Shown piece after piece: positions 31,634-42,709 of a stretch of DNA of 64,000 nt. The first letter of the stretch is position 1, and every line of letters begins with the position of its first letter. Position numbers and translations under genes: made by a program. This stretch comes from Kwoniella bestiolae CBS 10118. Its lineage: Eukaryota > Basidiomycota > Tremellomycetes > Tremellales > Cryptococcaceae. Below the pieces are notes generated by a model, which was given only the letters and a program-made list of their open reading frames with translations, did no database searches and was not told the origin of the DNA. The stretch lies in contig NC_089246.1 in NCBI RefSeq assembly GCF_000512585.2, forward strand, positions 1,178,001-1,242,000, in the 5' to 3' direction.

Positions 31634-32653
31634 CACAAATGCAAATTGAAGGCAAGATATGTGAAGAATACAATATAGTTTGTTGCAGGTGTTTGCGATA
31701 GCAAGCAATAAACGGGGTTGGCTCGCAGCGGAAGAGTCTTCTAGATGTTAGAATTGTCAGCAGGCAGTTGAGACAATAAGACAGAGGTATGACATGTACA
31801 GTAATGATTTCGAATTGTTTGACCAGATAGGGCTTGCCTTCCCACGTCCTTTCAAAAGACCCCTGGGACTTCGAATTTGCTACATATAGTCGACGTGAGA
31901 GCGCAGCACTCCTTTCTATCGCTCCTTCCAAACTTCCCTTTTCGCCTTCAAATCGACTCGATTCGGGGGCCATGACAAATGGGAGGTGGTGGACAGCCGG
32001 GCTCATCACAATCCCAAGAAGTTCAATCTGGGGTGTAATGGATAATGTAGCCGCTCAGCTAGCTAACGTGACCACGCAGGATTCGGATTACACTGGGAGG
32101 ATGCATGGTAAGATCTACCGTTAAAGCAAGAACATCTTGCAAAAATATGAGATGACAGAAAGACGAGAAAAATGAGCTTCAGGTGTAGACACGTATACTG
32201 CATTGAGAGATTCAAGCCAAGCAAGACAGTCGTTTTTGTACGATCGACAGACGTTATATCCACATGCACATGCCTTGCAATGGAATCATAGGTATAGTTG
32301 AGCACGACTCAAGTCATGTGGCGTAGTTGTCCTTGTGAGAGTACCTGTACTATCCTCAGCGTCTTATATAGCGACGAGGATTAGTACAGGAAGTGAGATA
32401 CGAAAAGTTTCTTCTATACAGGGTGAACTACGGAGCATCTCCATAAGTATATTCTGTAATTCTGACAGTCCTGTGAATTGTAAATGACATATAGAGCATG
32501 AGATCACCACAATGTCATTTCTCCTCAACCTCCCACCCACCCACTACATGAGTCCAGGCAAACGAAAAGAAAATATAGACACTCAAATGCTCCACATGTA
32601 CTGTCAAAGAGGGTCCACCCGCTCAAGTGTAAATATTCCGGATTCACTGGCTA
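31634..32653. other. Spacer within the tandem family cluster
   Basis: About 1 kb between members 4 and 5. A minus frame with an ATG at 31973 ('MAPESSRFEGEKGSLEG', about 60 codons before it becomes hydrophobic) might be an upstream exon of member 4, but I could not find an in-frame splice, so it is not called. The remainder shows nothing recognisable. Confidence 0.4.
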
Positions 32654-33498
32654 TCAACAGTTTGGGTCAAGTAGAGCAGTGCTTACACCATCTGGGACGT
32701 CCGAATCGAGAAGAGAGATAGCTGCCTTCCTTTTCGGATTGTAGAGAAAACATAGGGTTTTAGCCGTTGATTCAGATAAAGGCCATAACCCGATTTCACC
32801 TTCGACACCGTGCTGCTTTGCCAAATCCCTTATATCTTGGAGTGAAGGGGACGTTCGATCAAGCGGGTACCGATCTTGAACGATCTCAGCGAAGGCTTGG
32901 GCTTTGTCCAGACGCTTGTCGGTGCTGGGATGGTAAGCGATGGTCTGACAGATCGCATAATCCGTGATGTCTTTACCCGACTTTGATTCCTTTCCCCTTC
33001 CGCCAAGACTATAGGTGTCTTCATCGTTGTCGTTGACAGCTTTGTATACTGGGCAGAAAAAGCTTTCGGGATAAGGTTCCTTGCGCATGCTCATCACGAG
33101 ATCCCCTACTTCGTAAAAAGAATCGACATCGTATGACTGCACCGGAAAGTTTAGACTTCCCTCCGACCGCAAATCCTCTATCGTGGATTGCATGGTGAGT
33201 CTGATATCTGTTTCACTCAGTTTTAGTAATTTGCTCCTGTCGGGGTGTCGGCCGTACATCAACTCTGCTTTGTTCGAGAGGTTCTGCATTGACGCCATGA
33301 AGTTAGCTCTCACGAGCTGATCGGGCTGGATCGTACCCATGTATGGGAAGGTCGGCGCATATATACATTTCTTGCCGCGATCCAACCGGCAGTACAATAT
33401 ATGGTCGGCACCTCAGAGAGCTGGTCGTTATATCGCGTATAGGTGAGTCGGCTTGCTTGGCTCGCTGATTCTGATCCCGATCCTATTGTGGGCGACAT
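32654..33498 (-). CDS. Novel tandem family, member 5 (frameshift or 44-nt intron near the N-terminus)
   Basis: The first frame starts at ATG 33498 (MSPTIGSGSESASQASR) and runs to 'LSEVPTIY'. The family similarity then continues in another frame as 'YCRLDRGKKCIYAPTFPYMG', 'FMASMQNLSNKAELMYGR', 'LSETDIRLTMQSTIEDL', 'ESFFCPVYKAVNDND', 'ITDYAICQTIAYHPS' and 'GLWPLSESTAKTLCFLY'. The shift lies at the AT-dinucleotide run ATATATTG near 33410. Dropping two bases aligns 'PTI-LYCRLDRGKKCIY' with 'PTV-IACIRKGEDKKIY' of member 1 and gives 280 codons, the same as member 4. Alternatively a 44-nt intron (GTGCCG ... GGCAAG) restores the frame but removes conserved residues. The aromatic W motif of the other members is missing here. 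No function is recognised. Confidence 0.65.
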
Positions 33499-34069
33499 CG
33501 TTCAATGTCGACTGGGAATGAACCGTTGTTGTAATCAAGGTAGACCGCCGTTAGTGGGTAAAGGGACTGATCGGTTTAAGTGTCAAAGAGAAATGGGAAA
33601 GGGCATTTGTTTCGACCTGAGGAGATATGCATATATATATATATGTTGCCGCTCGAAGTCCAGAGTCCAGAGATGAGGCTTCCGACCTGCAAAACGAATT
33701 TGTATTATGGCTCCATTCTGTTCAACGTGATGAAAGGTAAGATGTCTGACACTGTTTAAGCGACATCTTGAGAAATATTTATATCCTTTCAGCCCAAAGA
33801 CTCAGGAAGAAGGCTGCACTGACGTCCAGATCTGTTCATGTACTGAGAGGCATCGTGGCTGACAGAGGATGAGCGACATTTCAAATCGATCGGTCCTTTC
33901 ACACATTATCGCTTGTGCTGCACAAGGTGATCTCCACTCCTTTCTGGCACTTTCTTTTCTAGCTTGGCTGATCCTCGAAATCTGCCACCCACAAAATACG
34001 GTCGCTCTTTGGCCTGATCTGCCAATCCCGTCATATATTATGCATGGTCCCGTACGCAGTTTGATCTAA
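33499..34069. other. Intergenic region right of the cluster
   Basis: About 570 bases between member 5 and the APS kinase gene. It contains an (AT)n run at 33631-33644. No remnant of the karyopherin C-terminus or of the tandem family was seen. Confidence 0.5.
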
Positions 34070-35448
34070 TTAAGCAGGGATCAAGCCCTTCTCTTCGAGG
34101 TACTTAACGATAATCTCGACGGCACCGGCGACATCGACTTGGTCGGTCCTAATGTGGATTTCAGGTTTGGCGGGAGCCTCGTATGGTGCCGAGATACCAG
34201 TGAAGTCTGTGGGAAATAAGTATCATAAGCGTTATACACAATGACTCTCTTATCATAGATGAGCAGCTGATCGAATATGAAGGCAGCGCATAACGACGTA
34301 TGTGATGGCAAGCCTTAATAATCTCGGCCTGCCCTGATTGGTTTATTCTGATCGAATCTGAGCAGCACCGTTTTCCTCATCCAACACTGTATCCTCCAAC
34401 CTAGTTGATCCAGACAAATATGAATATATTCTAACTCACCCTTGATCTCCCCAGCTCTAGCCTTCTTATACAACCCCTTAGGATCCCTCTGCTCGACCAC
34501 ACTCAGCGGAGCATCCACGTAAACCTCAATAAAAGGGATGGCGGGCGAGTGGTTCTCGTGTAACGTCCTGGCGAGTTCTCTGTCGGAGACGTAGGGTGAG
34601 ATGAAGGCTGTTATGGCTATGGTGGATGAGAGGGAGAATAGGAGGGAGACTTCGCCTATTCTTCGGATCTGGGAGATTGAAAAGACATCATTAGCAAGGG
34701 GTCTGGAGTTATGACTTGTGTTGAGAAGAGGGAATTGAGGGCAAACGGACGATCATTTTGAGATGTGAAAACACAGATGGAGGAACAACTTACGTTCTCG
34801 ACTCGGGAAGCTTGGTCAAATCCGAGGTCCTAGATAATCAAGATGCTCCGTGAGCAAGTGCAGGTACAAGGCGTATACTACATCGCGAGGGATAGTACGA
34901 TAGATTCTGGCTGGATATATATGATGGACAGAACTGATACCAACTCACCTTGTTCAATCCGAATCTGATATTATCTCCATCCAACCTATAAGCGTGCAAT
35001 TTCTTGTGCAAGAGATGTTGTTCCAAGGCGGTAGCGATGGTGGACTAAACGGTACAGCACCTTGAATCAGCTCCGACCCAAATAATCCGAAGTGGAGATT
35101 CTCAGAAAGGGAGCTCTATGGTTTGTAGTGCATCTTCATATGATTCATATGATTGACAGTCATGAGACGGTCACTTACTTTACCAGAGGCACTGAGTCCG
35201 GTCAACCAGATGGTAGCTCCCTTTTGGTTTAACAGCTGATTTCGCTCATCTTGAGTGACTGAGCCTGTAGGATCATTGGTGATCAGTAATGATTCGGTGG
35301 ACTTGCTCCTGTTTCTACTTTCAGAGCAAGTGGATGATTTTGCTCGGATGACCGAAGTCAGGATTGTATGGAATACTTTCACCTGGTCAAGCTGAAGTAG
35401 GGGATGAAAAGGGAACGTACCAGGGTGGAAGGTGATGTTGGTAGCCAT
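34070..35448 (-). CDS. MET14: Adenylylsulfate (APS) kinase
   Basis: Phosphorylates adenosine 5'-phosphosulfate to PAPS in the sulfate-assimilation pathway (cytosol). It starts 'MATNITFHPG', followed by 'QLLNQKGATIWLTGLSASGK' with the P-loop GLSASGKST completed across an intron. Then come 'RLDGDNIRFGLNKDLGF', 'RVENIRRIGEVSLLF' and 'FISPYVSDRELAR' (substrate-binding elements), 'FIEVYVDAPLSVVEQRDPKGLYKKARAGEIK' and 'DFTGISAPYEAPAKPEI'. Every segment is a hallmark of the family. There are six or seven short exons, and length (about 200 residues) is normal. No ATP-sulfurylase fusion is present. Confidence 0.96.
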
Positions 35449-35885
35449 TTTGATGTATATCTATGATCTTCTAGAATCTATGCGGTTAAGCAGTGGAGAT
35501 GATGTTGATGCCTATATGGATGAAGAAGCAAACCATGAAATATGTCAACATGAGATGTGTTTGCTAGAGTAGAGTAAATGTTTTCGTTTACATGCACCAT
35601 CGAAAAAACGAATTCTCGTGTGATATGACGCGCATCACGCCATCTCACCCTTTGAATTCCCAAAAACATGCCAAAGGGAAAATTCCAAATACCGTACATA
35701 CATCCAGATTAGATAACCACGTTGTGAGCATACCTTTGGGCAGCTGCATCGACACCACTCCATCAAGGTCATGCATGCATTGATATCACGTACACACCAG
35801 TTGATGGCTACTCAGGTATGCATCGAATACAAAACTCCTTCGTCTCCTGAGACAGACGAAAACGTCCAAAAATCGTCCTAAACGT
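35449..35885. other. Intergenic region, nothing recognised
   Basis: About 440 bases between the start of the APS kinase gene and the stop of the verprolin gene, both on the minus strand. Confidence 0.4.
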
Positions 35886-38247
35886 CTAATCGGTACATCC
35901 TAAACCTGCACCACCATTCCGTCCGCTAGCATACGACCTGAAACCATAACTCATCAGCATCCATACTTGGTCTTGGCGAAAAGTTCGTAAGAGGAAGCAG
36001 ACTCACTTCTTACTGCCCGTCCAAGGCCGAGGAGCAGGGAACATGCCTTTCATAGGGAACGTCCAACTTCCAACCACAGCAGGAGGTTCAGGTACTCCCT
36101 CATCATCGTCATCATCATTTCCATACCCTCTGCCATTCCCGTTACTCAGGACAGGGGGAGCAGGGGGAGCTCGTGAGGCAGGTGAGATACCTGGTGGAGG
36201 AGGTGGTGGAGGGAAATGCGTTCCTGCTGGTTGGGGTCGGATTCTTTCTGGAGTCGGAGAGGGAGGTGCGCGAGCTGGAGCAGCTGGGACGGCACGCTGG
36301 AATGCAAATAGGGTTAGTGATCATTGATCCTTCTCTGGGTGGACCGCAAGAACAATGAGCAGCATGGATAGTGTAAACGGTATGAGGGTGGTGAAACCGT
36401 ACAACTTGAACTTTCGAGGTGACACCGAGATGACACAACACTCACAGAAGCAGGACTGGGCAAAGCAGGCGGCAAAGGCGGTACACCCCTACTGGGCGCC
36501 TGTCTCGCCGGACTAATGCCAACAGGTGGAGGGGGCGCTTCCTCCTCCTCCTCGTACTCAGGTTCAGGCTCGGGACTAGGCTGTCTAGGTGGTGGTAGAG
36601 GTGCTCGAGGGGGTGGTAATCTTCTTGGGCCTCCTGCAGCAGGGGCAGGTGGCGCAGGTGGCGCTGGGGGCGTAGGCGGGGTATTTGAAGTCGAAGAGGG
36701 TCTGCGTGGTGGGGTGGGCGGTGCGAGGGAACTGGTAGGTGGTAATGGAGGTGGTAAGCCTCTTGAAGGGGTGGTAGTGCTTGGTGTTCTGGATGGCAGG
36801 GTCGGAGGTCCTGTGGGTCGAGGTGGAGGAGGTGGAGGAGCACGCTGCGACGAAATATTATCAGCCGAATCAGATATGGGATGAATCATCGCGACAACTC
36901 ACAGGAGTACTAGAAGAGCTACCGGGCCTTGGTGGCGGTGGGGGTACAGATCGCTGAAGACGGCAAATTATGAGCTCGATCACGAAGCATATGCAGAGAA
37001 GGTCAACTCACTCCTACTGTACTATTTGGTCTACTAGGCAGACTCGGCGCACCGTTTGGTCTAGGGGGAGGAGGGGGCGCACCTCTACTTGGTGGAGCCG
37101 AAGCTGGAGGTGGTGGAGGCGGGGGAGGAGCGGAAGGAGCTGATCTGACAGGTGGTGGAGGGACTCGTCCGGGGGGTGTGGGTACGGATCGAGCAGGAGG
37201 CGAAGGTGCAGGAGGTGGGGGTGGGGGCGGGGCAGGTGGAGCAGTACGAGATGGAGCAGAGGGAGGGGCGGGGGGTGCTCTAGGTGGTGCAGGAGGCGCT
37301 GGAGGTGCTCTGGGTGGTGCTGATGTAGGTGGAGGTGGGGGTGGGGGAGCAGGAGGTGCGCTGTGGATTTTTGAGGGTAGTCAGTATTGTCATGTTTCCC
37401 GTGTAAAACTCTTCTGAGCCAGTGATTCAGAACATCGAGGTCCAGCTCCTGAATCATAGAGATCCCCTCTCAGTGAACCTGTACCGTACACTGGTGCACG
37501 GAAATAGTCTGATCCCTCATCGTCCAGTACCAAGCCCTCTCAACAAGCAGCTGAAACACATCAACTCACACTCTCGAAGGCGGTGCCGGCGTACCTCTCC
37601 CAGGCGGAGGCGGTGCAGGTGGAGCTATCCTACTTGGTGGTCCCGGAGGTGGGGGCGGAGGCGGAGGTGCCGCACCCTGTCGACTAGCAGGCGAAGGACC
37701 AGGTGGAGGAGGGGGTGCGGCAGATGGTTTAGAAGGGGCTTTCGATAAGCCTGGTATAGGGGGTGCTTTGGCTAGAGATGATGCTGCGGCTGCATCAGAT
37801 AGACATCAGTATCTCTTCATCACCCTGTCCTGTTTTGTCTTTGCAACACAGAAATCAGCGGGTGAAAAACTCACAAGTACCTGCCTTCTTCAGCGTAGGC
37901 ATCCCACCTGCAAACAACCCTGCCAATTGCTGAGCAGGTCCATCTGACCCACTAACACCTCCTCCTGCTCCTGAGGAAGATACGCTCCTCCCACCCCCAC
38001 CCCCTCCACCACCACCACCACCACCGCCGCTACCTCCCGAAGCATTCCCAGCTACGGCAGGTCCGGACCTATCGTTCGTTACTGCTTTCTTCAGGCCCTT
38101 GCCCTCTGTTTGTGCGGTAAGATATCAGTGATTCAGTCGACGTACAGACATCATAACGATGAGATGCGACATAGCTCAAGTAAGGTCGGAGGAACCTGAG
38201 AAGGAGGCGTACTCACGTTGGATCTGGGCCATCAACGCCGCGTTCAT
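35886..38247 (-). CDS. VRP1: Verprolin / WASP-interacting protein (WIP family)
   Basis: Actin-regulatory scaffold that binds G-actin and WASP/Las17 at cortical patches. The N-terminus is a WH2 motif, 'MNAALMAQIQQGKGLKKAVTNDRS', split by an intron after 'QIQ'. A Gly-run and a second, weaker 'AQQLAGLFAGGMPTLKKAG' segment follow. Several exons of very Pro-rich sequence (PPPPP, APPAPP, RPPPP) are typical SH3/profilin ligands. The C-terminal exons give 'FPMKGMFPAPRPWTGSKKSYASGRNGG', which matches the WASP-binding tail of WIP/verprolin ('F-x-P-P-x-P...KSYPS'). The last intron, in phase 2 within Lys, places the stop at 35886. Exon borders inside the Pro-rich part are approximate. Confidence 0.85.
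37995..38035. repeat. Triplet repeat coding poly-Gly in verprolin
   Basis: Plus-strand CCA/CCC/CCG triplets read on the coding (minus) strand as GGT/GGG/GGC, giving about 14 glycines after the WH2 motif. The length is likely variable. Confidence 0.7.
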
Positions 38248-38703
38248 GTTGGCTGATTATCTCTCTGTGTGTCCTGTATGGTGTATCGTTTGGTGTATTT
38301 CTGTGGGCGGTCTACGTCTTGGTCCCTGTGACCTGTTGGGTATGGCAAGCTATCTTGATCGTATGTGGTCTGTTTGATAAGTTCTTTGGAATGCGGTGTG
38401 AAAGAAATACCTGATAGCTATCTATCTACGCTCGGTGATGTTGCTGTTGATCTTGTCCATAGATGGTGATGACAGTGACGTTATGACCGCACTCGGCACT
38501 TACACAGCCATAGTGCATCGTTGGGAGAAAATCAATAAAATGATGATTGATATATTCTAGATAGAGATTAACCGGGTAATGAGTGACATAGCACATGCTT
38601 GCGGTGTCAGTGTCTGGATTGAATTGATAGCATATAGCATTGTTGTTGATACCACCTCTTCAAACATCATAGACCATCCCTTACCGAATACAGCACTCCC
38701 ATC
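38248..38703. promoter_or_regulatory. Divergent promoter region VRP1 / Tic20-like gene
   Basis: About 450 bases between two divergent start codons, with CT-rich and A-rich tracts but no motif that I recognise. Confidence 0.4.
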
Positions 38704-39859
38704 ATGTCCGTAAACTTCTCACCGTGTAAGTATCAGCTAGCTCGTACTGAGGAAATACCAGAAGCTGATGTGATCTCACCGGTCAGACCAACCTCCCCCT
38801 GACGTCCCTTCGACTGACCCACCTGAATCGTCGAACAAGAAAGGGAAATCCAAGAGACCATGGTTTACTCGGTGAGCCTCTTATTCACACCCTTATCCCC
38901 CCTCCTGCTCCTTGTCTTTCACCTCGACCGCTTCTCTACTTTTCAAAATATATGATATACGACCACACCAAGCAATCCAATACCTTTCCGTCGTGCTGAT
39001 CTCATCACAATCGCAGAGACCAATCATCCTACGCTACAAACTCATACCAATCCGGCGGGTCCATCTCCGACCCGACCTCCCAAGCTCAGGCATACTCCAA
39101 CGATCCAGAAGCTGCGGGATTGCTCAATGGCTCTGGGAGTGGGAACGGAGCGTTTGGGGAGGGGGATCGAGCCAATGCGTGGGAAAGCAGGTTCGGATGG
39201 AGGGTGGATGTTATGGCTGCTGTGGCGTATTTGGGGGGGCCTGTTACTGGTAAGTGTGCTTTCATCTTGTATATAGCGCAGATGGGGTTCGGTTGGGCTT
39301 CATGAGGTGGTAATGAGGGTTCATTAGGATATCATGAATCTTTCTTATGACCCCATTGGTTTACTTTGGATATCTGGAGATAGAGTTGCTGATGTACAAT
39401 CTGTTCGTACAGCCCTGTTATTTTTGATATTGGAGACTCAGAATGATTATGTTCGGTTCCACGGTGAGTTGAAGTCCCAGCACTTCAAAACTTCTAGGAA
39501 GTATATCGCGCCATGATGTACCGTTGAACCAAACCTCAAGGACGGACCGAAACCACACCTCGTCTTATTATCCATCGCTAATCTTCAGATATATATTAAC
39601 GGGACAATTATACTGATCCTATAATTTGTATAGCCTACCAATCAGCCCTCTTCACCACCCCTCTCCTAATTCTTTTTCTGATATTCAAACTCATCATTGT
39701 CCTCCCTACGTTCCTCCGTATAATCTACATACTAGCTGCGGTCGGAGGTACATTATATGTCTCTTTCAGAGCGTGGAAAGATGCGCAGGAGGGTTTGAGT
39801 AGGTATTGGGTGCCTTATATTGGGGAGATTGCGGAGAGGTGGGTAGGGGAGGAGTAGTG
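38704..39859 (+). CDS. Tic20-like/DUF4870-type multi-pass membrane protein
   Basis: Short first exon 'MSVNFSP', then a hydrophilic region 'YQPPPDVPSTDPPESSNKK' and a Ser/Gly/Asn-rich stretch. The membrane part follows: 'VDVMAAVAYLGGPVTALLFLILETQNDYVRFHAYQSAL', then 'PLLILFLIFKLIIVLPTFLRIIYILAAVGGTLYVSF', ending 'GEIAERWVGEE'. The motif 'AYLGGPVT...E..N.YVRFHA.QS' is characteristic of the small UPF0132/Tic20-like family, also found in bacteria and fungi. About five exons are read, and the protein has three or four spans. The function in fungi is not established. Confidence 0.75.
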
Positions 39860-40363
39860 TTTGTCATGGATGCTTGATTGGCCATCCTGAGCAATCTTTC
39901 GATACATATTCACGTGATACCAGACGAGTAGAGATAAGAAGAGGGTGCTAGACTAGTTGCTAGATTAGGGTTGATAGTTGATAGTTGATATAATTTGTAT
40001 GCATCTGATTGAGACTCAAGCTGCTTGTACTCGAGTATTCAGTTGTAATCTGCAAGTGTACCAGTATTCGGAAGTCGCCGAGCCGAGATGAGATGCGCGG
40101 TGGTCTGAGCGTCATTCCGTAGCTTGGCTTGAGTGGTTGTTTTTGTTTTTGTTGCATGTAAAACTGGTAGTACTACGAGTATTTCCTACGAGTATCCCTC
40201 AACAAGACCATACACGGCCATTCGTCTATCATCAGTATAAATGGACTGACAACCAACTGCTATCAGAAGACTCTCATAGGCTCGGAGAAACCATACGAAC
40301 GATTACGATCCAGAGAAAGAGAGAGATCCAATTAACCCCCTTAGAATTGACAAAGCATTCACA
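39860..40363. other. Intergenic region
   Basis: About 500 bases between two plus-strand genes. A short direct repeat (TTGATAG units) lies at about 39969-39990. The stretch before 40364 is a purine-rich leader ending 'ttcacaATG'. Confidence 0.4.
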
Positions 40364-42327
40364 ATGGTTTTACCTCTCTGGATGAGGGGTAATAGCCCCA
40401 TAGTGAGTATCCCCCACCTTACCCTTTCCTTCCTTTGTCAGTCTGTTCACCCAACATCTGTCTATGTGTTATATAACCTACTAGTCGATCCCCCTCACTC
40501 GGCACCACATCCTTCGACTCCCCCTTCTCCCAACTATACTTTCCCTCCTCGTCCTCTTATTCCTATACAACCAAATGAGACCCACCCCGCCATATAGACC
40601 ATATCATCCGTATCATCCCTCCCAAGTCGAATATGCCTATACATCCTCTCCATTCCGAGTCGACCAGTCACTCTTCCTCCCTCCTCCACCAATAGAGAAA
40701 CCAAACTATCTGCCCGACCCTTTACCGCCCAAGGAGAAGGGTATGGTAATACCAAACTCGGCGCATTATGTGTATGGGCTTAAGGATGTGAAAGAGGGTG
40801 AGAAGGGAGAGGAGTTGCCGTATTATGCTTATTTGGCGATGAGGAGTGCGTTGATTAATCTAAAGCCTGAGAAGATGTATTTGTGAGTTCTGAGCAGCTC
40901 TCTTTCAGTATGATAGCCAGGTGACATGACCGTATGGTCATCGCTGGGGGTTGGTCGAATTGACATCCCAAACGACACAGACTGGGAGTGTTGGATATGG
41001 GTATCGCATTAAGAGGATTTAGCAATGCAAACCTCATTCTCTATTTTTCAGTTCGATACTGATTATAATGCACCTCCTAGCCACTACAAACACCTCCCCC
41101 ACGGACCATGGTGGGACCTCATATCCCCTCATCTAACGCTCATCTCCACCCAGGTCCCAGATCAGATATACGGCAGGCCGCTCAGCCATTTTGCGCATAA
41201 GGCGGACGTGCTTAGGTTGTTGGCTATGAAGTATTCTGGGGGGATTTATTTGGATATTGATATTTACGTGTGAGTTTGGTTCTGGCTCTGGATCAGCTCT
41301 GGCTTTGGAAGTATGAGTCAAACGTATCTGTCAGATAACCCATCGGATCTCCCGAGGTTGATTGTATATTCGAAAGGCGTACAGCTGGAGATGGAGCTGG
41401 ATGCTCTGGTTTCAGGACGGAAGATCGGTAGCACCGTGGATACATTGATTGATCGCTGACTTCATCCTCATCGTCTAGCATCAAATCGTTCGACGATCTT
41501 CTGTACTTCCCCACGACACTCGGTATGGAAGCTTCCCCTGATTCTAGGCGGTCAGCCCTGGACCCAGAGGGATTATGTGTGAGTGCGCCCGTGTCTCATC
41601 GTCATATAAGGGGCGAGATCCCCCATAAACATCTCGAAGTCTCTCTGTATCAAGTGACTGGCTGCCGTATAACAGCAAATGACTAATAGCCGATATTGAC
41701 ACAGAACGCAATCATAATATCCTCACCCCAATCACCATTCATAGATCGGTGGCTAGCCTCGTATGAAACGTTCGACGGGGGTATATGGGCTCGCCATTCC
41801 GTCGTGAAACCTTGGGAATTGGCTCGGGCTCATCCAGAGGAGATTCAGGTGTTGAGTGAACGGGCGTTCTTCTGGCCTATGTGGCATGGTGAGGAGGTTC
41901 AGAAGACGCATGAGGAGGGGGAATTTGATTTTGAGAAGACTGGGCAGTATGCGTGGGTGGTGATACGATCCTTTTCATTATTTTGGTCGAAGTTGAGCTC
42001 TGAGCTTTGAGCTTTGGATAATCAGATCAAAGCTGATGAGCTTGGATGATATTATTCGTAGCTACCACGCGTGGGAATCGCTCGCTATGGGTTATTTGTC
42101 GAAGTTATCTCCAAAGAGTATAAGGGAGAATGATAATTCGTTTAATCGGATGGTGCGGAAGTGAGTGACTTTCTTGGACTCCTGATCAGCGACTTGGCAA
42201 GCCCGCCAAATGATGTTTGCACTCAATACGCTCAAGTGAGGGTGCTAGCTGATTGGTTATGTTTTTGATATCCAGATTTATCGGACCAGAGGACGACGAG
42301 GTGTATAGGAGATGGAAAGGAGATTAG
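40364..42327 (+). CDS. GT32 (DXD-type) glycosyltransferase, Golgi type II membrane protein
   Basis: A signal-anchor follows the short N-terminus: 'LRLPLLPTILSLLVLLFLYNQ'. The lumenal domain reads 'IPNSAHYVYGLKD', 'YYAYLAMRSALINLKPEKMYFHY', 'FAHKADVLRLLAMKYSGGIYLDIDIY' and later 'NAIIISSPQSPFIDRWLASYETFD'. 'H-KAD-LR---L---GG-YLD-D' is the GT32/Och1-type nucleotide-sugar binding signature with the metal-binding DXD (DID). The acceptor after 'MYF' is the 'cctcctag' near 41076; nearer AGs break the frame. The last exon gives 'YRRWKGD' and stops at 42327. Likely a mannosyl- or galactosyltransferase making wall or capsule glycans or decorating proteins; the exact sugar cannot be read. Confidence 0.85.
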
Positions 42328-42709
42328 CTTTGTTGGTATATATACAGATGCATATCTTACACTACGGATGACGCTTGCACTCTCATGACTGCGTATCCAT
42401 GTCAATCTGCTTCGAGTTGTCAGTCCAGTGATGTTGCGCTATTCCAAAATACTTTGCTTGAGCAAAGCAGATTATGCCAAGTTATCGCTGTCGATTCGGA
42501 GGTATTTTGCTGAAATCTACTTTTGAGCGAATGTGATGTTTTTGAATTTCCACCATTTCGACATCTTTCTTATTTATGATTTACGCATTTATACCTCTTT
42601 CCACTCTCCTATAGCGCAGAATCATACATCGGACCACCTCTCATCGCATAGAATTAGCATAACCCAACTGAACCATACTCTCTCTCCTCCGAAATAAGAT
42701 ACAACTACC
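42328..42709. other. Intergenic region, nothing recognised
   Basis: About 380 bases upstream of ATP23; presumably its promoter. Confidence 0.4.

Noticed and set aside
31690..31973. Possible first exon for family member 4 (frame from ATG 31973)
   Set aside because: The only good donor (GTACATGTC, about 31801) is in phase 0, and no acceptor before member 4 restores its frame. Member 4 already has a start and full family N-terminus.
33499..34069. Displaced C-terminal half of the truncated karyopherin at the far side of the array
   Set aside because: No HEAT-repeat or karyopherin C-terminal motif is visible in any frame there.
36516..37748. Long Gly-rich or Arg-rich plus-strand frames
   Set aside because: They are antisense shadows of the Pro-rich verprolin exons (CCN triplets read as GGN) and have no own start context or splice logic.
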